Below are positions 6,053 through 13,479 of a stretch of 15,799 bases of DNA, piece after piece (position 1 is the first letter of the stretch; every line of letters begins with the position of its first letter). The DNA lies in contig JAZLFM010000041.1 in assembly GCA_045615765.1 (NCBI GenBank), positions 1 to 15,799 of the forward strand, read 5' to 3'. Source of the DNA: UBA1715 sp045615765 (lineage in GTDB: Bacteria; Bacteroidota; Bacteroidia; Bacteroidales; UBA1715). The position numbers and the translations under genes are program-made. Below the pieces are notes generated by a model. It was not told where the DNA came from. It was given only the letters and a program-made list of their open reading frames with translations, and did no database searches.

Positions 6053-7587
6053 TATTTTGCGTAGTTGATAGCTCTTGTTTCACGAATAACAGTAATCTTG
6101 ATTTGACCAGGATATGTCATTTCTTCTTGAATCTTTTTCGCAATATTCATAGAAAGAACTTCTGCTTCGGAATCGCTTACTTTTTCAGCTCCTACAATTA
6201 CGCGAAGTTCACGACCTGCTTGGATTGCGTATGTCTTTAATACACCAGGGTATGACAATGCAATATTTTCAAGATCTTTCAATCGTTTGATGTATGATTC
6301 AACAATTTCGCGACGTGCACCTGGACGAGCACCAGAAATGGCATCACATACTTGAACGATAGGAGCAATCAAAGAGTCCATTTCGATTTCCTCGTGGTGA
6401 GCACCGATAGCATTGCAGATTTCTGGGCGTTCTTTACATTTTTCAGCTAAGTTCATACCCGCTAATGCGTGTGGCATTTCGCCATCGTCTTCTATAACTT
6501 TACCAATATCGTGAAGAAGACCGGCACGTTTTGCAGATTTTGCGTTAAGGCCTAGCTCTGCTGCCATTATACCGCAAAGTTTTGCTGTTTCCTTAGAGTG
6601 TTGTAATAGGTTTTGTCCGTAAGAAGAACGATATTTCATTCTACCGATATGACGGATTAATTCTGAATGTAAACCGTGGATGCCAAGGTCGATAGTTACA
6701 CGTTTACCAGTTTCTATGATTTCTTCTTCAACTTGTTTTCTTGTTTTTTCAACCACTTCTTCAATTCTTGCAGGGTGAATACGACCATCGGAAACTAATT
6801 GGTGAAGAGAAAGACGAGCGATTTCGCGACGAACAGGGTCGAAACCAGAAAGAATAATAGCATCAGGAGTATCGTCCACAATGATTTCTATACCAGTTGC
6901 TGCTTCCAATGCACGAATATTACGACCTTCACGACCGATGATACGACCTTTAACTTCTTCGTTTTCAATATTGAATACAGAAACGGTATTTTCAGCAACG
7001 TGTTCTGTCGCAGTTCTTTGAATGGTTTGGATGACGATTTTCTTAGCCTCTTTGTTAGCTGTCATTTTGGCTTCGTCCATTATTTCATTAATAAGAGACA
7101 TAGCTTCTGTTTTCGCTTCAGCTTTAAGAGAATCGATAAGTTGTTCTTTTGCATCGTGAGCCGACAAACCTGAAATTGTTTCCAATTGTTCCACTTGTTG
7201 TTTGTGGAGTTTTTCCAAATCTTCTGCCTTTTTCTCGTTAAGTTGGATTTGGTTTGTTAGAATTTCTTTTTGGTTTGTTAATTCTTGTTGCTTGCGTTGC
7301 ATTTCATCAAACTTAGTTTGAAGAGAAGCTTCTTTTTGTTTGATGCGATTTTCAGCTTGCGCAACTTTGTTATTACGCTCGTTAATAAGTTTCTCGTTTT
7401 CCGACTTCATTTGAAGAAATTTTTCCTTTGCTTGGAATAATTTCTCTTTTTTTGTTGCTTCAGCTTCTTCTTCAGCTTTAGCTATAATTGATTCGGTTTT
7501 AGATTTAAGAAGTATTTTTTGTATTACGAGTGCGAGAGCTACTCCCACACAGAATGTAATGATGCTTGTGATAATTGTGATAATCAT
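6052..7587 (-). CDS. rny: Ribonuclease Y
   Basis: A membrane-anchored endoribonuclease that initiates mRNA decay. From the ATG at 7587 it is 511 residues, the family's usual length. An N-terminal transmembrane helix (about 1-25) is followed by a long charged coiled coil (about 30-190), a KH RNA-binding domain with GRIIGREGRNIRALE (214-228) and an HD phosphohydrolase domain with LLHDIGK (357-363), the His-Asp metal pair being at 359-360, and HHEE (397-400). An in-frame ATG at 7647 would extend the protein, but those bases lie inside the structured RNA described at 7608-7798 and the extension has no family similarity. The gene starts 20 bases after that RNA's terminator, and its stop overlaps the start of the epimerase. 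Confidence 0.96.
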   Translation of the reverse strand: MIITIITSIITFCVGVALALVIQKILLKSKTESIIAKAEEEAEATKKEKLFQAKEKFLQMKSENEKLINERNNKVAQAENRIKQKEASLQTKFDEMQRKQQELTNQKEILTNQIQLNEKKAEDLEKLHKQQVEQLETISGLSAHDAKEQLIDSLKAEAKTEAMSLINEIMDEAKMTANKEAKKIVIQTIQRTATEHVAENTVSVFNIENEEVKGRIIGREGRNIRALEAATGIEIIVDDTPDAIILSGFDPVRREIARLSLHQLVSDGRIHPARIEEVVEKTRKQVEEEIIETGKRVTIDLGIHGLHSELIRHIGRMKYRSSYGQNLLQHSKETAKLCGIMAAELGLNAKSAKRAGLLHDIGKVIEDDGEMPHALAGMNLAEKCKERPEICNAIGAHHEEIEMDSLIAPIVQVCDAISGARPGARREIVESYIKRLKDLENIALSYPGVLKTYAIQAGRELRVIVGAEKVSDSEAEVLSMNIAKKIQEEMTYPGQIKITVIRETRAINYAK

Positions 7588-7607
7588 AACTCTAATATAT
7601 ATATAAT

Positions 7608-7798
7608 AAAAAAACTCATATTGTTTCGTCGTTCCTGAAAACCCCAAAAAGCAACAGGGTTAGAGAGTATGCCGATTCTGATTTCCACTGTCCGAAGGAC
7701 TCCCGAAGGAGTGAGGCCTATCATTGGCGGCTGTAACTGGTCTCTTTTTGCGAAAATTAATTGTAGAGTTTTCCGCGGATGAAAGAAACAATACGAGT
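7608..7798 (-). ncRNA. ssrS: Structured RNA, probably 6S RNA, between zapA and rny
   Basis: About 190 nt. Its ends pair over 14 positions with one G-U: ACTCGTATTGTTTC (7798-7785) with GAAACAATATGAGT (7627-7614), followed directly by a run of T (7614-7608 in the complement), so the closing stem doubles as an intrinsic terminator. Inside, further complementary blocks lie in nested order: GAAAACTC/GGGTTTTC (7773-7766 with 7644-7637), AGAGA/TCTCT (7745-7741 with 7666-7662) and GCCG/CGGC (7731-7728 with 7674-7671). At the apex are two overlapping UUCG hairpins (7699-7712 and 7690-7700). A rod of 180-200 nt closed by its own ends, directly downstream of zapA, is the form and place of 6S RNA, which binds the RNA polymerase holoenzyme. 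I identified it from structure and position, not from primary sequence. Confidence 0.68.
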
Positions 7799-7813
7799 AT
7801 GTCTATATATCAG

Positions 7814-8107
7814 TTATTGATTTATCTTAATAAATTCATCAAGTTCTTCACATTCTTTTTCTATTGAATCTCCAAGAGTTTCTTTTTGAAGTTCTCTGTC
7901 TAAAGAAAGTACATTTAATTCAAACTGTAAACAAGCCAATCGTAACCAATCTTGTTCGTCTTTTTGTGGAAATTGGTGACGAAGTTTTTCTATCATTTCA
8001 TTGATGCGTTTGCTTGCATTGCGGTAGATTTCTTCGTTTTCTGCCGGAATTGTCAATGAATATGATCGATCTAAAATCGTTAATACTATGGATTGTTTTT
8101 CGCTCAT
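7814..8107 (-). CDS. zapA: Cell division protein ZapA
   Basis: A 97-residue ZapA-family protein, which binds and bundles FtsZ filaments at midcell. The N-terminal globular part contains VLTILDRSYSLTIPAENEEIYRNASKRIN-type sequence (about 8-36), with the family's I..R.Y.L.......E...AA pattern, followed by a long amphipathic helix (about 60-97) that forms the dimer coiled coil. The length is normal. Its ATG overlaps the stop of the upstream coiled-coil gene in an ATGA, and the 6S-like RNA follows 15 bases after its stop. Confidence 0.88.
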   Translation of the reverse strand: MSEKQSIVLTILDRSYSLTIPAENEEIYRNASKRINEMIEKLRHQFPQKDEQDWLRLACLQFELNVLSLDRELQKETLGDSIEKECEELDEFIKINQ

Positions 8108-8403
8108 TTATTTAATAATGCAATACACGAATCTATTTCTCGTATAATTCCTTCAATATATTTTCGGGCAGAAGCATCTCCTTCTGTTTCTCCCGAATTA
8201 GACACAGCCTTAGCCAGTTGTAGGTTGGAAACCTTTTGCTCTAATTCTGCTATTGTATTTTGTTGTTTACTTATTGTTGTCTTTAATTCGTTATTTTCTT
8301 CTTTTAATTGTTCGTTTTGTGATTTTACTACTAAATAAAGGGACTTTAAAACCGAAATTTTCGATTTTAAATCATCAAACGCTATTTGTGCATTTTGTGC
8401 CAT
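8104..8403 (-). CDS. Small coiled-coil protein upstream of zapA (ZapB-like)
   Basis: A 99-residue protein without signal peptide or membrane segment. Residues about 8-65 form a continuous heptad-rich helix (LKSKISVLKSLY, then SQNEQLKEENNELK and NTIAELEQKVSNLQ), and a short C-terminal helix (84-98) follows a Gly/Ser/Glu-rich link. The size, the coiled coil and the four-base overlap with zapA suggest a partner of ZapA that acts like ZapB in organising FtsZ. There is no motif that proves this, so the role is inferred from context. It is the first gene of the minus-strand cluster, with a perfect -7 box at 8429-8436. Confidence 0.75.
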   Translation of the reverse strand: MAQNAQIAFDDLKSKISVLKSLYLVVKSQNEQLKEENNELKTTISKQQNTIAELEQKVSNLQLAKAVSNSGETEGDASARKYIEGIIREIDSCIALLNK

Positions 8404-8428
8404 TTTTTTAGTAATATTTATTTTCTCA

Positions 8429-8436
8429 CAAAGATA
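8429..8436 (-). promoter_or_regulatory. -7 promoter box for the zapB-like/zapA cluster
   Basis: On the minus strand this reads TATCTTTG, a full TAnnTTTG match, 26 bases before the ATG at 8403. The -33 position falls inside the inverted repeat at 8454-8495 and shows no TTG. Confidence 0.6.
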
Positions 8437-8453
8437 GAAAACTCACGCCAAAT

Positions 8454-8495
8454 TTTTAGTGATTTTTTCGTTTGATTTGAAAAAAATCACTAAAA
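8454..8495. terminator. Perfect 15-bp AT-rich inverted repeat, terminator of the DUF3078 gene
   Basis: TTTTAGTGATTTTTT (8454-8468) and its exact complement (8481-8495) are separated by 12 bases. It lies 18 bases after the stop of the DUF3078 gene and has U-runs within the stem. Its left arm overlaps the -33 region of the next promoter on the same strand. Confidence 0.65.
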
Positions 8496-8512
8496 GCTTG
8501 ATTAAATGTTGA

Positions 8513-9517
8513 TTAGAAGCTGTATGAGAAGCCAACGCCTAAGATTTCTTTGAATTGAACTTTAGGTCCTCTTTGGTCGCCGTTTTCGTCAACAGTCTTA
8601 GTGTCATCATCGTACAATAAGTGTGCGTTTAAGCTGATATTGAAGTATTTATAGATTTTCCAAGTAATCAAAGCTTCCCAGTCAACATCTATATTTTGTG
8701 GGTTTTCTAGATAGTTAGAGAATAAATTCAATTTTGTTGTAAAACCAATGTTTTTCATCCATTCAGCGTTCCAGTCTGTACGAGTGTATTGTAAACGAAC
8801 GTATCCACCAAATTCAGTTTTTAGATTTTTACCTGGTGTTACAAGTTTTCCAAAATCATCATATACAGCAGCATCAACACCGAAAGCACCTGCGTCAGCC
8901 AATTCTTGGTCTGTGACAAAAATTAAACGAGCAGTGATAGGAGAGATGTATGCACTGAAATAATTGTTAGGTTTATAGTCAAGTCCAATACCACCTGTTA
9001 AATAACCAGGAGCCATTGCTTTAGAAACGATAGTGTAGCTTGTGTCCAAAATGTAGCTTTTACCAGCAGTCATTTGTGTTTTGAAGTCAAGTAATGCTGC
9101 ATAATACCAGTTTTTGAATGCTTGACGACCATATTTAGAAACTAATTCGATTTTATCGTCAGTTTTCTTGAATGGACGTTTGAATGTTTCACCGTCAAGT
9201 TCGAAATCTTTAGTACCTTGACGCATAATACCATAACCAAGGTCTAATGTGTTGTCCCATGCGTTTTTACCGCTTTTGAAATTTGCGAATAAACTAGCAA
9301 CACCATTTATCGCGATAGAGTTGTCTCCACCGGCAGCCCAGTTGTAAAGTCTTGTGTTTGTGAATTGAATGTTTGTCATTCCTCCAAGTTTCCAACCGTC
9401 TTCTGCATCATCTGTAGCAACATTGTTTGTTCTCAATGCTTTTTCGTTATCTGTAACTTGAGCGAATGAGATTAGGCTGAAACCTGAAATAAGAAGTGTA
9501 AATAATATCTTTTTCAT
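8513..9517 (-). CDS. DUF3078 domain outer-membrane protein
   Basis: A 334-residue protein starting with a signal peptide (MKKILFTLLISGFSLISFAQ, likely cleaved after Ala19 or Gln20). The mature part contains GWKLGGMTNIQFTNTRLYNWAAGGDNSIA (about 41-69), the hallmark opening of the Bacteroidota DUF3078 family, and alternating aromatic strands typical of a beta-barrel, ending in the terminal phenylalanine of FSYSF as expected for insertion into the outer membrane. Family function is unknown. It stands alone, with its own -7 box and terminator. Confidence 0.88.
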   Translation of the reverse strand: MKKILFTLLISGFSLISFAQVTDNEKALRTNNVATDDAEDGWKLGGMTNIQFTNTRLYNWAAGGDNSIAINGVASLFANFKSGKNAWDNTLDLGYGIMRQGTKDFELDGETFKRPFKKTDDKIELVSKYGRQAFKNWYYAALLDFKTQMTAGKSYILDTSYTIVSKAMAPGYLTGGIGLDYKPNNYFSAYISPITARLIFVTDQELADAGAFGVDAAVYDDFGKLVTPGKNLKTEFGGYVRLQYTRTDWNAEWMKNIGFTTKLNLFSNYLENPQNIDVDWEALITWKIYKYFNISLNAHLLYDDDTKTVDENGDQRGPKVQFKEILGVGFSYSF

Positions 9518-9543
9518 TGTATATATCTTTATTTATTTTGCGG

Positions 9544-9551
9544 CAAAAATA
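9544..9551 (-). promoter_or_regulatory. -7 promoter box for the DUF3078 gene
   Basis: On the minus strand this reads TATTTTTG, a full match to TAnnTTTG, 27 bases before the ATG at 9517. Confidence 0.55.
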
Positions 9552-9600
9552 GAATTTTTTTTGGAATAAAACGAAAGACTTTTATTGGTTGGGTAATTTT

Positions 9601-11658
9601 TTATTTCTGTTTCATTTTTTGTAGTCCTTCTTTTAGAAAAGCAAGGTAGTTTTCGCTGTTTTTTGCTTCGTTGTAAGTGATTGGTTCACAAAGTTTTTCC
9701 TCGTTTGGTGATAATAGGACATAGTATGGTTGCATTAATCCATGATAATTTTTCATCATAAAAATGCTCCAGTGTTCGCCCAAAGTTGTAATTCTATAGG
9801 TTTTACCTCCATATAGTTCTGTCCGTATTTGTGTTGAATCAAGAGGCTCGCGTGAATCTAAGTATAAGGAAATCAAAATGTAATCATTTTTTATGATAGA
9901 AAGGATTTCTGGTTCTGCCCATACGTTCATTTCAATTTTTCGACAGTTTTCGCAACCGAGTCCTGTAAAATCAAGAAGGATAGGTTTGTTGACCGATTTC
10001 GCGTAAGCTAATCCTTCGTCGTAGTCGTAGAAGGCTTCAAGGCCGTATGGCGAATGGAATAAGGTTCCGTATTTCTTATTTGTTTGATTATCGGTTTTAC
10101 TTTCTTTGTCGAAAATATTTATTTTTTGTGTGCTCATTGGTGGTAGATATCCACTGACAAGTTTTAACGGTTTACCTAAAAATCCAGGAATTAAGTAGAT
10201 TGTAAATGCAAAAATAGCAAGAGCAATACACACTCGTGGAACAGATAGTTTCCTTTTTTGCGTATGGTTGAGACGAATAATTCGCAAAATACATAATCCC
10301 CATAAAATGAGTAAGATAATCCATATTGCAATGAATAAGTCTCGAGGTAGGATTCCCCAATTTGCAACTAAGTCTGCTTTTGAAATGAATTTTAAGGCAA
10401 ATCCTAATTCAATGAATCCAAGAGAAATTTTCACATCGTTCATCCAATCTCCGGACTTTGAAAAAGAAGAAAGTAGTGAAGGTACAGCAGCAAATATGAT
10501 GAATGGTAAAGATAGTGCGATGGCAAACCCAAGCATTCCTATGGTAGGTCCAATGATGGAACCGGAAACGACAGATTCTACCAACAGAGTCCCAATTATC
10601 ATTGCCGTACACGAAAACGATACGAGTACGAGAGTAAATGCCATAAAGAAAATGCTTGCAAATCCGTTTGTGGTGTCTGCTTTTCTGTCGAAATAATTTA
10701 TCCAACTAGATGGTAGCATAAGTTCGAAAAATCCGAAAAACGAAACTGCAAAAATTACAAAGACGATAAAGAAGACCATGTTGAATAGTGGACTCGTTGA
10801 CATTTTGTTTAGTGCGTCAACGCCAAACAAAAGCGTGATGCAGACACCGAGAAATACAAAAATGCAAACGATAGAAAGCCCATAGATTAGAATGTCGCGG
10901 AGCGCATGTTTTTTGTATCTTCTAAGGAACATACTTACCGTCATTGGTACCATAGGAAACACGCATGGGGTAAGGAATGCAAGCAATCCACCGAGAAAAC
11001 CGAAGAAAAATATCATCCAAAGTGACATGTTTTCTGGTAATGGTTCAGGAATTGTCGTTTCGCAACAATTCGATTCTTCGATTGGATTAGTGGTTGATTG
11101 AATAGAATCTGTATGCGTAGTATCTTTAAAAACTTCAGTTATCGGTGTATCTTCTTCTTTTGTTAAAGGCAACACCTTGACTTCTTTCTGAATTTTTGTG
11201 GCAGGAATTCGTACGGAAAATTCTTCAGGAAAAGGATTAAGACAGAAACCATCATCCTTACAGAGTTGATATGTGTATGAACCGGTGATTTCGCATTCCT
11301 CAATGTCTTTTGTTATTTCAATTTCTTGACTCCATTGGGTTTTTACAGAAAATTGGCGAATGTTTATTGAGAAAATATCGTCAAAAAATTCTTCTGGTTT
11401 TGCCGATATTATAGTTAATCCTCCGATTTTTTTGATTCCATCAGGAAGTTTGAAATCAACTTTTGCAGCAAGAGGACCGCCTTCCTCTTGGTCGAAACTA
11501 TACATGTGAAATTCTTGCGGAATAGAAATGTCAATGATGATAGTTCCTTTATTTTCTGTTTTTTGAGAATATTGAAATTTCCATTCTGCCGTTTGTGCAA
11601 AGATGGCAGAGGAGATGCATAACAGAAATGATAGTATAAGAAAAGTTGTTTTGTTCAT
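9601..11658 (-). CDS. dsbD: Thiol:disulfide interchange protein DsbD
   Basis: Carries reducing power from cytoplasmic thioredoxin across the inner membrane to periplasmic proteins. From the ATG at 11658 it is 685 residues, starting with a signal peptide (MNKTTFLILSFLLCISSAIFAQ). Three modules are present: an N-terminal immunoglobulin-like domain with CKDDGFC (Cys133 and Cys139, same x5 spacing as E. coli DsbD), a membrane core of about eight helices (210-495) with LTPCVFPMVP (Cys232) and SFSCTAMIIG (Cys350), and a C-terminal thioredoxin domain with GLGCENCRK (Cys569, Cys572). All six redox cysteines are present. A Cys-Cys pair (198-199) sits in the linker before the membrane core. An in-frame start at 11763 adds 35 residues before the signal peptide and is unlikely. 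Confidence 0.94.
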   Translation of the reverse strand: MNKTTFLILSFLLCISSAIFAQTAEWKFQYSQKTENKGTIIIDISIPQEFHMYSFDQEEGGPLAAKVDFKLPDGIKKIGGLTIISAKPEEFFDDIFSINIRQFSVKTQWSQEIEITKDIEECEITGSYTYQLCKDDGFCLNPFPEEFSVRIPATKIQKEVKVLPLTKEEDTPITEVFKDTTHTDSIQSTTNPIEESNCCETTIPEPLPENMSLWMIFFFGFLGGLLAFLTPCVFPMVPMTVSMFLRRYKKHALRDILIYGLSIVCIFVFLGVCITLLFGVDALNKMSTSPLFNMVFFIVFVIFAVSFFGFFELMLPSSWINYFDRKADTTNGFASIFFMAFTLVLVSFSCTAMIIGTLLVESVVSGSIIGPTIGMLGFAIALSLPFIIFAAVPSLLSSFSKSGDWMNDVKISLGFIELGFALKFISKADLVANWGILPRDLFIAIWIILLILWGLCILRIIRLNHTQKRKLSVPRVCIALAIFAFTIYLIPGFLGKPLKLVSGYLPPMSTQKINIFDKESKTDNQTNKKYGTLFHSPYGLEAFYDYDEGLAYAKSVNKPILLDFTGLGCENCRKIEMNVWAEPEILSIIKNDYILISLYLDSREPLDSTQIRTELYGGKTYRITTLGEHWSIFMMKNYHGLMQPYYVLLSPNEEKLCEPITYNEAKNSENYLAFLKEGLQKMKQK

Positions 11659-11766
11659 AGAAAAAAAATATTGGGTAAAAGTACAAAATACAACGAAACA
11701 CAGCGTATTTTGTTGTAAGTCTGTTTTTGAAATAGACAAAAAGACAATGAAATAAGTTACCATCCG

Positions 11767-11795
11767 TTGCGATTAATATAAAAACACTATATTTG
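11767..11795 (+). promoter_or_regulatory. Promoter of tRNA-Leu
   Basis: TTG at 11767-11769, 18 bases, then a perfect -7 box TATATTTG at 11788-11795. The predicted transcription start is just before the tRNA at 11806. Confidence 0.65.
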
Positions 11796-11805
11796 CCAGC
11801 AAATA

Positions 11806-11889
11806 GCTCAGGTGTTGGAATTGGTAGACAAGCATGTTTGAGGGGCATGTGGCCATTAGGCTGTACGGGTTCAAGTCCCGTCCTGAGCA
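11806..11889 (+). tRNA. tRNA-Leu, anticodon GAG
   Basis: The seven-pair acceptor stem is GCTCAGG (11806-11812) with CCTGAGC (11882-11888) plus discriminator A. The D-region contains GGAATTGGTAGA, the anticodon arm is CATGT-TTGAGGG-GCATG with GAG at 11840-11842, then a long variable arm (GGCC ATTA GGCT) marks a class II tRNA, and the T arm is ACGGG-TTCAAGT-CCCGT. The GAG anticodon and variable arm give leucine (CUC/CUU codons). CCA is not encoded; a T-run follows at 11891-11895. It stands alone. Confidence 0.95.
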
Positions 11890-12126
11890 CTTTTTGAAGT
11901 TGGTTATGTTGTTTGTTTTGAATGGTTTACAAATGATATAACCTTTTTTATTTTTGCTTAGTGAAACAGTAGCGAATAATTTAAATTGCACGAAACATTT
12001 ATTAAATGTATAAATCCTTATAGATTGATCGTTGTCTTCAAATGTCATTCTGCCGTAAGAAATATAGAACTATTTTATGATAATATATAAGTTGAGTCGG
12101 CGAGTCAGAATTTCAATAAAAAACAT

Positions 12127-12134
12127 TATTTTTG
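12127..12134 (+). promoter_or_regulatory. -7 promoter box for the alcohol dehydrogenase gene
   Basis: TATTTTTG, a full TAnnTTTG match, 24 bases before the ATG at 12159. It overlaps the alternative TTG start at 12132, which makes that start impossible on this transcript. Confidence 0.55.
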
Positions 12135-12158
12135 AGCATTAACTACTTACATATTTAC

Positions 12159-13328
12159 ATGGAAAATTTTTCATTTTACAGTCCGACAAAATTTGTGTTC
12201 GGACAAGAAACAGAAGCAAAATGTGGTGCGCTAGTGCGTGAATTCGGCGGTTCGAAAGTACTTTTACATTACGGTGGCGGATCGGTTGTTCGTTCTGGTC
12301 TTTTAGACAGAGTAAAACAATCACTTACCGAAAGTGGCATTTCTTTTTGCGAACTTGGTGGTGTTCACCCTAATCCACTAGACAGCAAAGTATATGAAGG
12401 TATAGATCTTTGCCGTAAAGAAAACATTGACTTTATTGTTGCCGTTGGTGGAGGTTCAACAATAGATTCTGCAAAAGCTATTGCTATGGGTGTTCCATAC
12501 GAAGGTGATTTTTGGGATTTTTATTCTGGTAAAAATCGACCAAAGTCAGCTCTTCCTGTTGGTACAGTGTTGACTATTGCAGCTGCTGGTAGTGAAGGTT
12601 CTGGTGATTCGGTAATCACAAAAGAAGATGGTATGTTAAAACGCGGAGCTGGTTCAGACAAGATTCGTCCAAAGTTCTCAATTTTAAACCCAGCTCTTAC
12701 AATGACATTGCCTGCATATCAAACTGCATGTGGTGCTACCGACATTATGGCTCATGTTTTCGAGCGTTATTTTACTAATACACAAAATGTAGAAACGACA
12801 GACCGTTTGTGCGAAGCTGTATTGTTGTCGATGATTCACGAAACTCCTAAAGTAATCGCAAATCCAAACGATTACCAAGCACGCGCAAATATTATGTGGG
12901 CGGGAATGGTTGCACATAATAACATCGTAGGTGTTGGTCGTGATCAAGATTGGAATAGTCATGGTATAGAGCATGAACTTTCTGCACTATATGACTGTGC
13001 GCACGGTGCTGGTCTTGCCGTTATTATGCCAGCCTGGATGACATACGTCGTAGAACATGATGTAATGAGATTCGCTCAAATGGCTACTCGCGTATGGAAT
13101 TGTAAAATGGACTTTGCAAACCCTCTAAAAACTGCAATGGATGGTATTCAAGCGTTTAAAGATTTCTTGAAATCTATAGGAATGCCACTTACTTTTGCTG
13201 AATTGGGAGCAAAAGAAGAAGACATACCAACTCTTGTTAAGAATTTTGGTATCGGTGATGGCGAAACAGGTGGTTTTGTTCATTTGAAAGCAAAAGATAT
13301 TGAAAACATTTATCGTTTAGCGTTATAG
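12159..13328 (+). CDS. Iron-containing alcohol dehydrogenase, YqhD/BdhA type
   Basis: A 389-residue group III alcohol dehydrogenase, which reduces aldehydes (for example butanal or other short or reactive aldehydes) with NADPH. The N-terminal start MENFSFYSPTKFVFGQ and YGGGSVVRSG (38-47) fit the YqhD/BdhA branch; AVGGGSTID (95-103) is the dinucleotide site. The four metal ligands are visible: Asp195 and His199 in DIMAH, His268 in WNSHGIEHE and His282 in CAHGAG. It ends at a clear terminator and has its own -7 box, so it is probably monocistronic. A role in fermentation or aldehyde detoxification is inferred; the substrate is not determined by the sequence. Confidence 0.93.
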   Translation: MENFSFYSPTKFVFGQETEAKCGALVREFGGSKVLLHYGGGSVVRSGLLDRVKQSLTESGISFCELGGVHPNPLDSKVYEGIDLCRKENIDFIVAVGGGSTIDSAKAIAMGVPYEGDFWDFYSGKNRPKSALPVGTVLTIAAAGSEGSGDSVITKEDGMLKRGAGSDKIRPKFSILNPALTMTLPAYQTACGATDIMAHVFERYFTNTQNVETTDRLCEAVLLSMIHETPKVIANPNDYQARANIMWAGMVAHNNIVGVGRDQDWNSHGIEHELSALYDCAHGAGLAVIMPAWMTYVVEHDVMRFAQMATRVWNCKMDFANPLKTAMDGIQAFKDFLKSIGMPLTFAELGAKEEDIPTLVKNFGIGDGETGGFVHLKAKDIENIYRLAL

Positions 13329-13369
13329 TTAATCGATTGCTGTTCGTGTCTAACGATACGTTACTTATG

Positions 13370-13405
13370 GGTGAAAGGGATAGTTTTCTCTTTCACCTTT
13401 TTTTT
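13370..13405 (+). terminator. Intrinsic terminator of the alcohol dehydrogenase gene
   Basis: GGTGAAAGGGA and TCTCTTTCACC pair over eleven positions with one G-U, with a 6-base loop, followed by eight T (13398-13405). Confidence 0.9.
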
Positions 13406-13408
13406 ATA

Positions 13409-13438
13409 TTGGAAATCTGTAGATTTTTTGTTGCTTTG
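13409..13438 (+). promoter_or_regulatory. Promoter of the thioesterase gene
   Basis: TTG at 13409-13411, 19 bases, then TTGCTTTG at 13431-13438 (TAnnTTTG with T for A at the second place). It lies 41 bases before the ATG. Confidence 0.4.
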
Positions 13439-13479
13439 TAAAAATGATGTGCGCATAATTATATAAATCTATAAGATAT

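Noticed and set aside
7588..7647. Longer start of RNase Y at 7647
   Set aside because: The extra 20 codons fall in the 3' half of the structured RNA and its terminator, and the protein from 7587 begins with the expected membrane helix at the family's normal length.
11549..12048. Minus-strand open frames covering the tRNA
   Set aside because: They are antisense to tRNA-Leu and the dsbD signal region, with no recognisable protein features.
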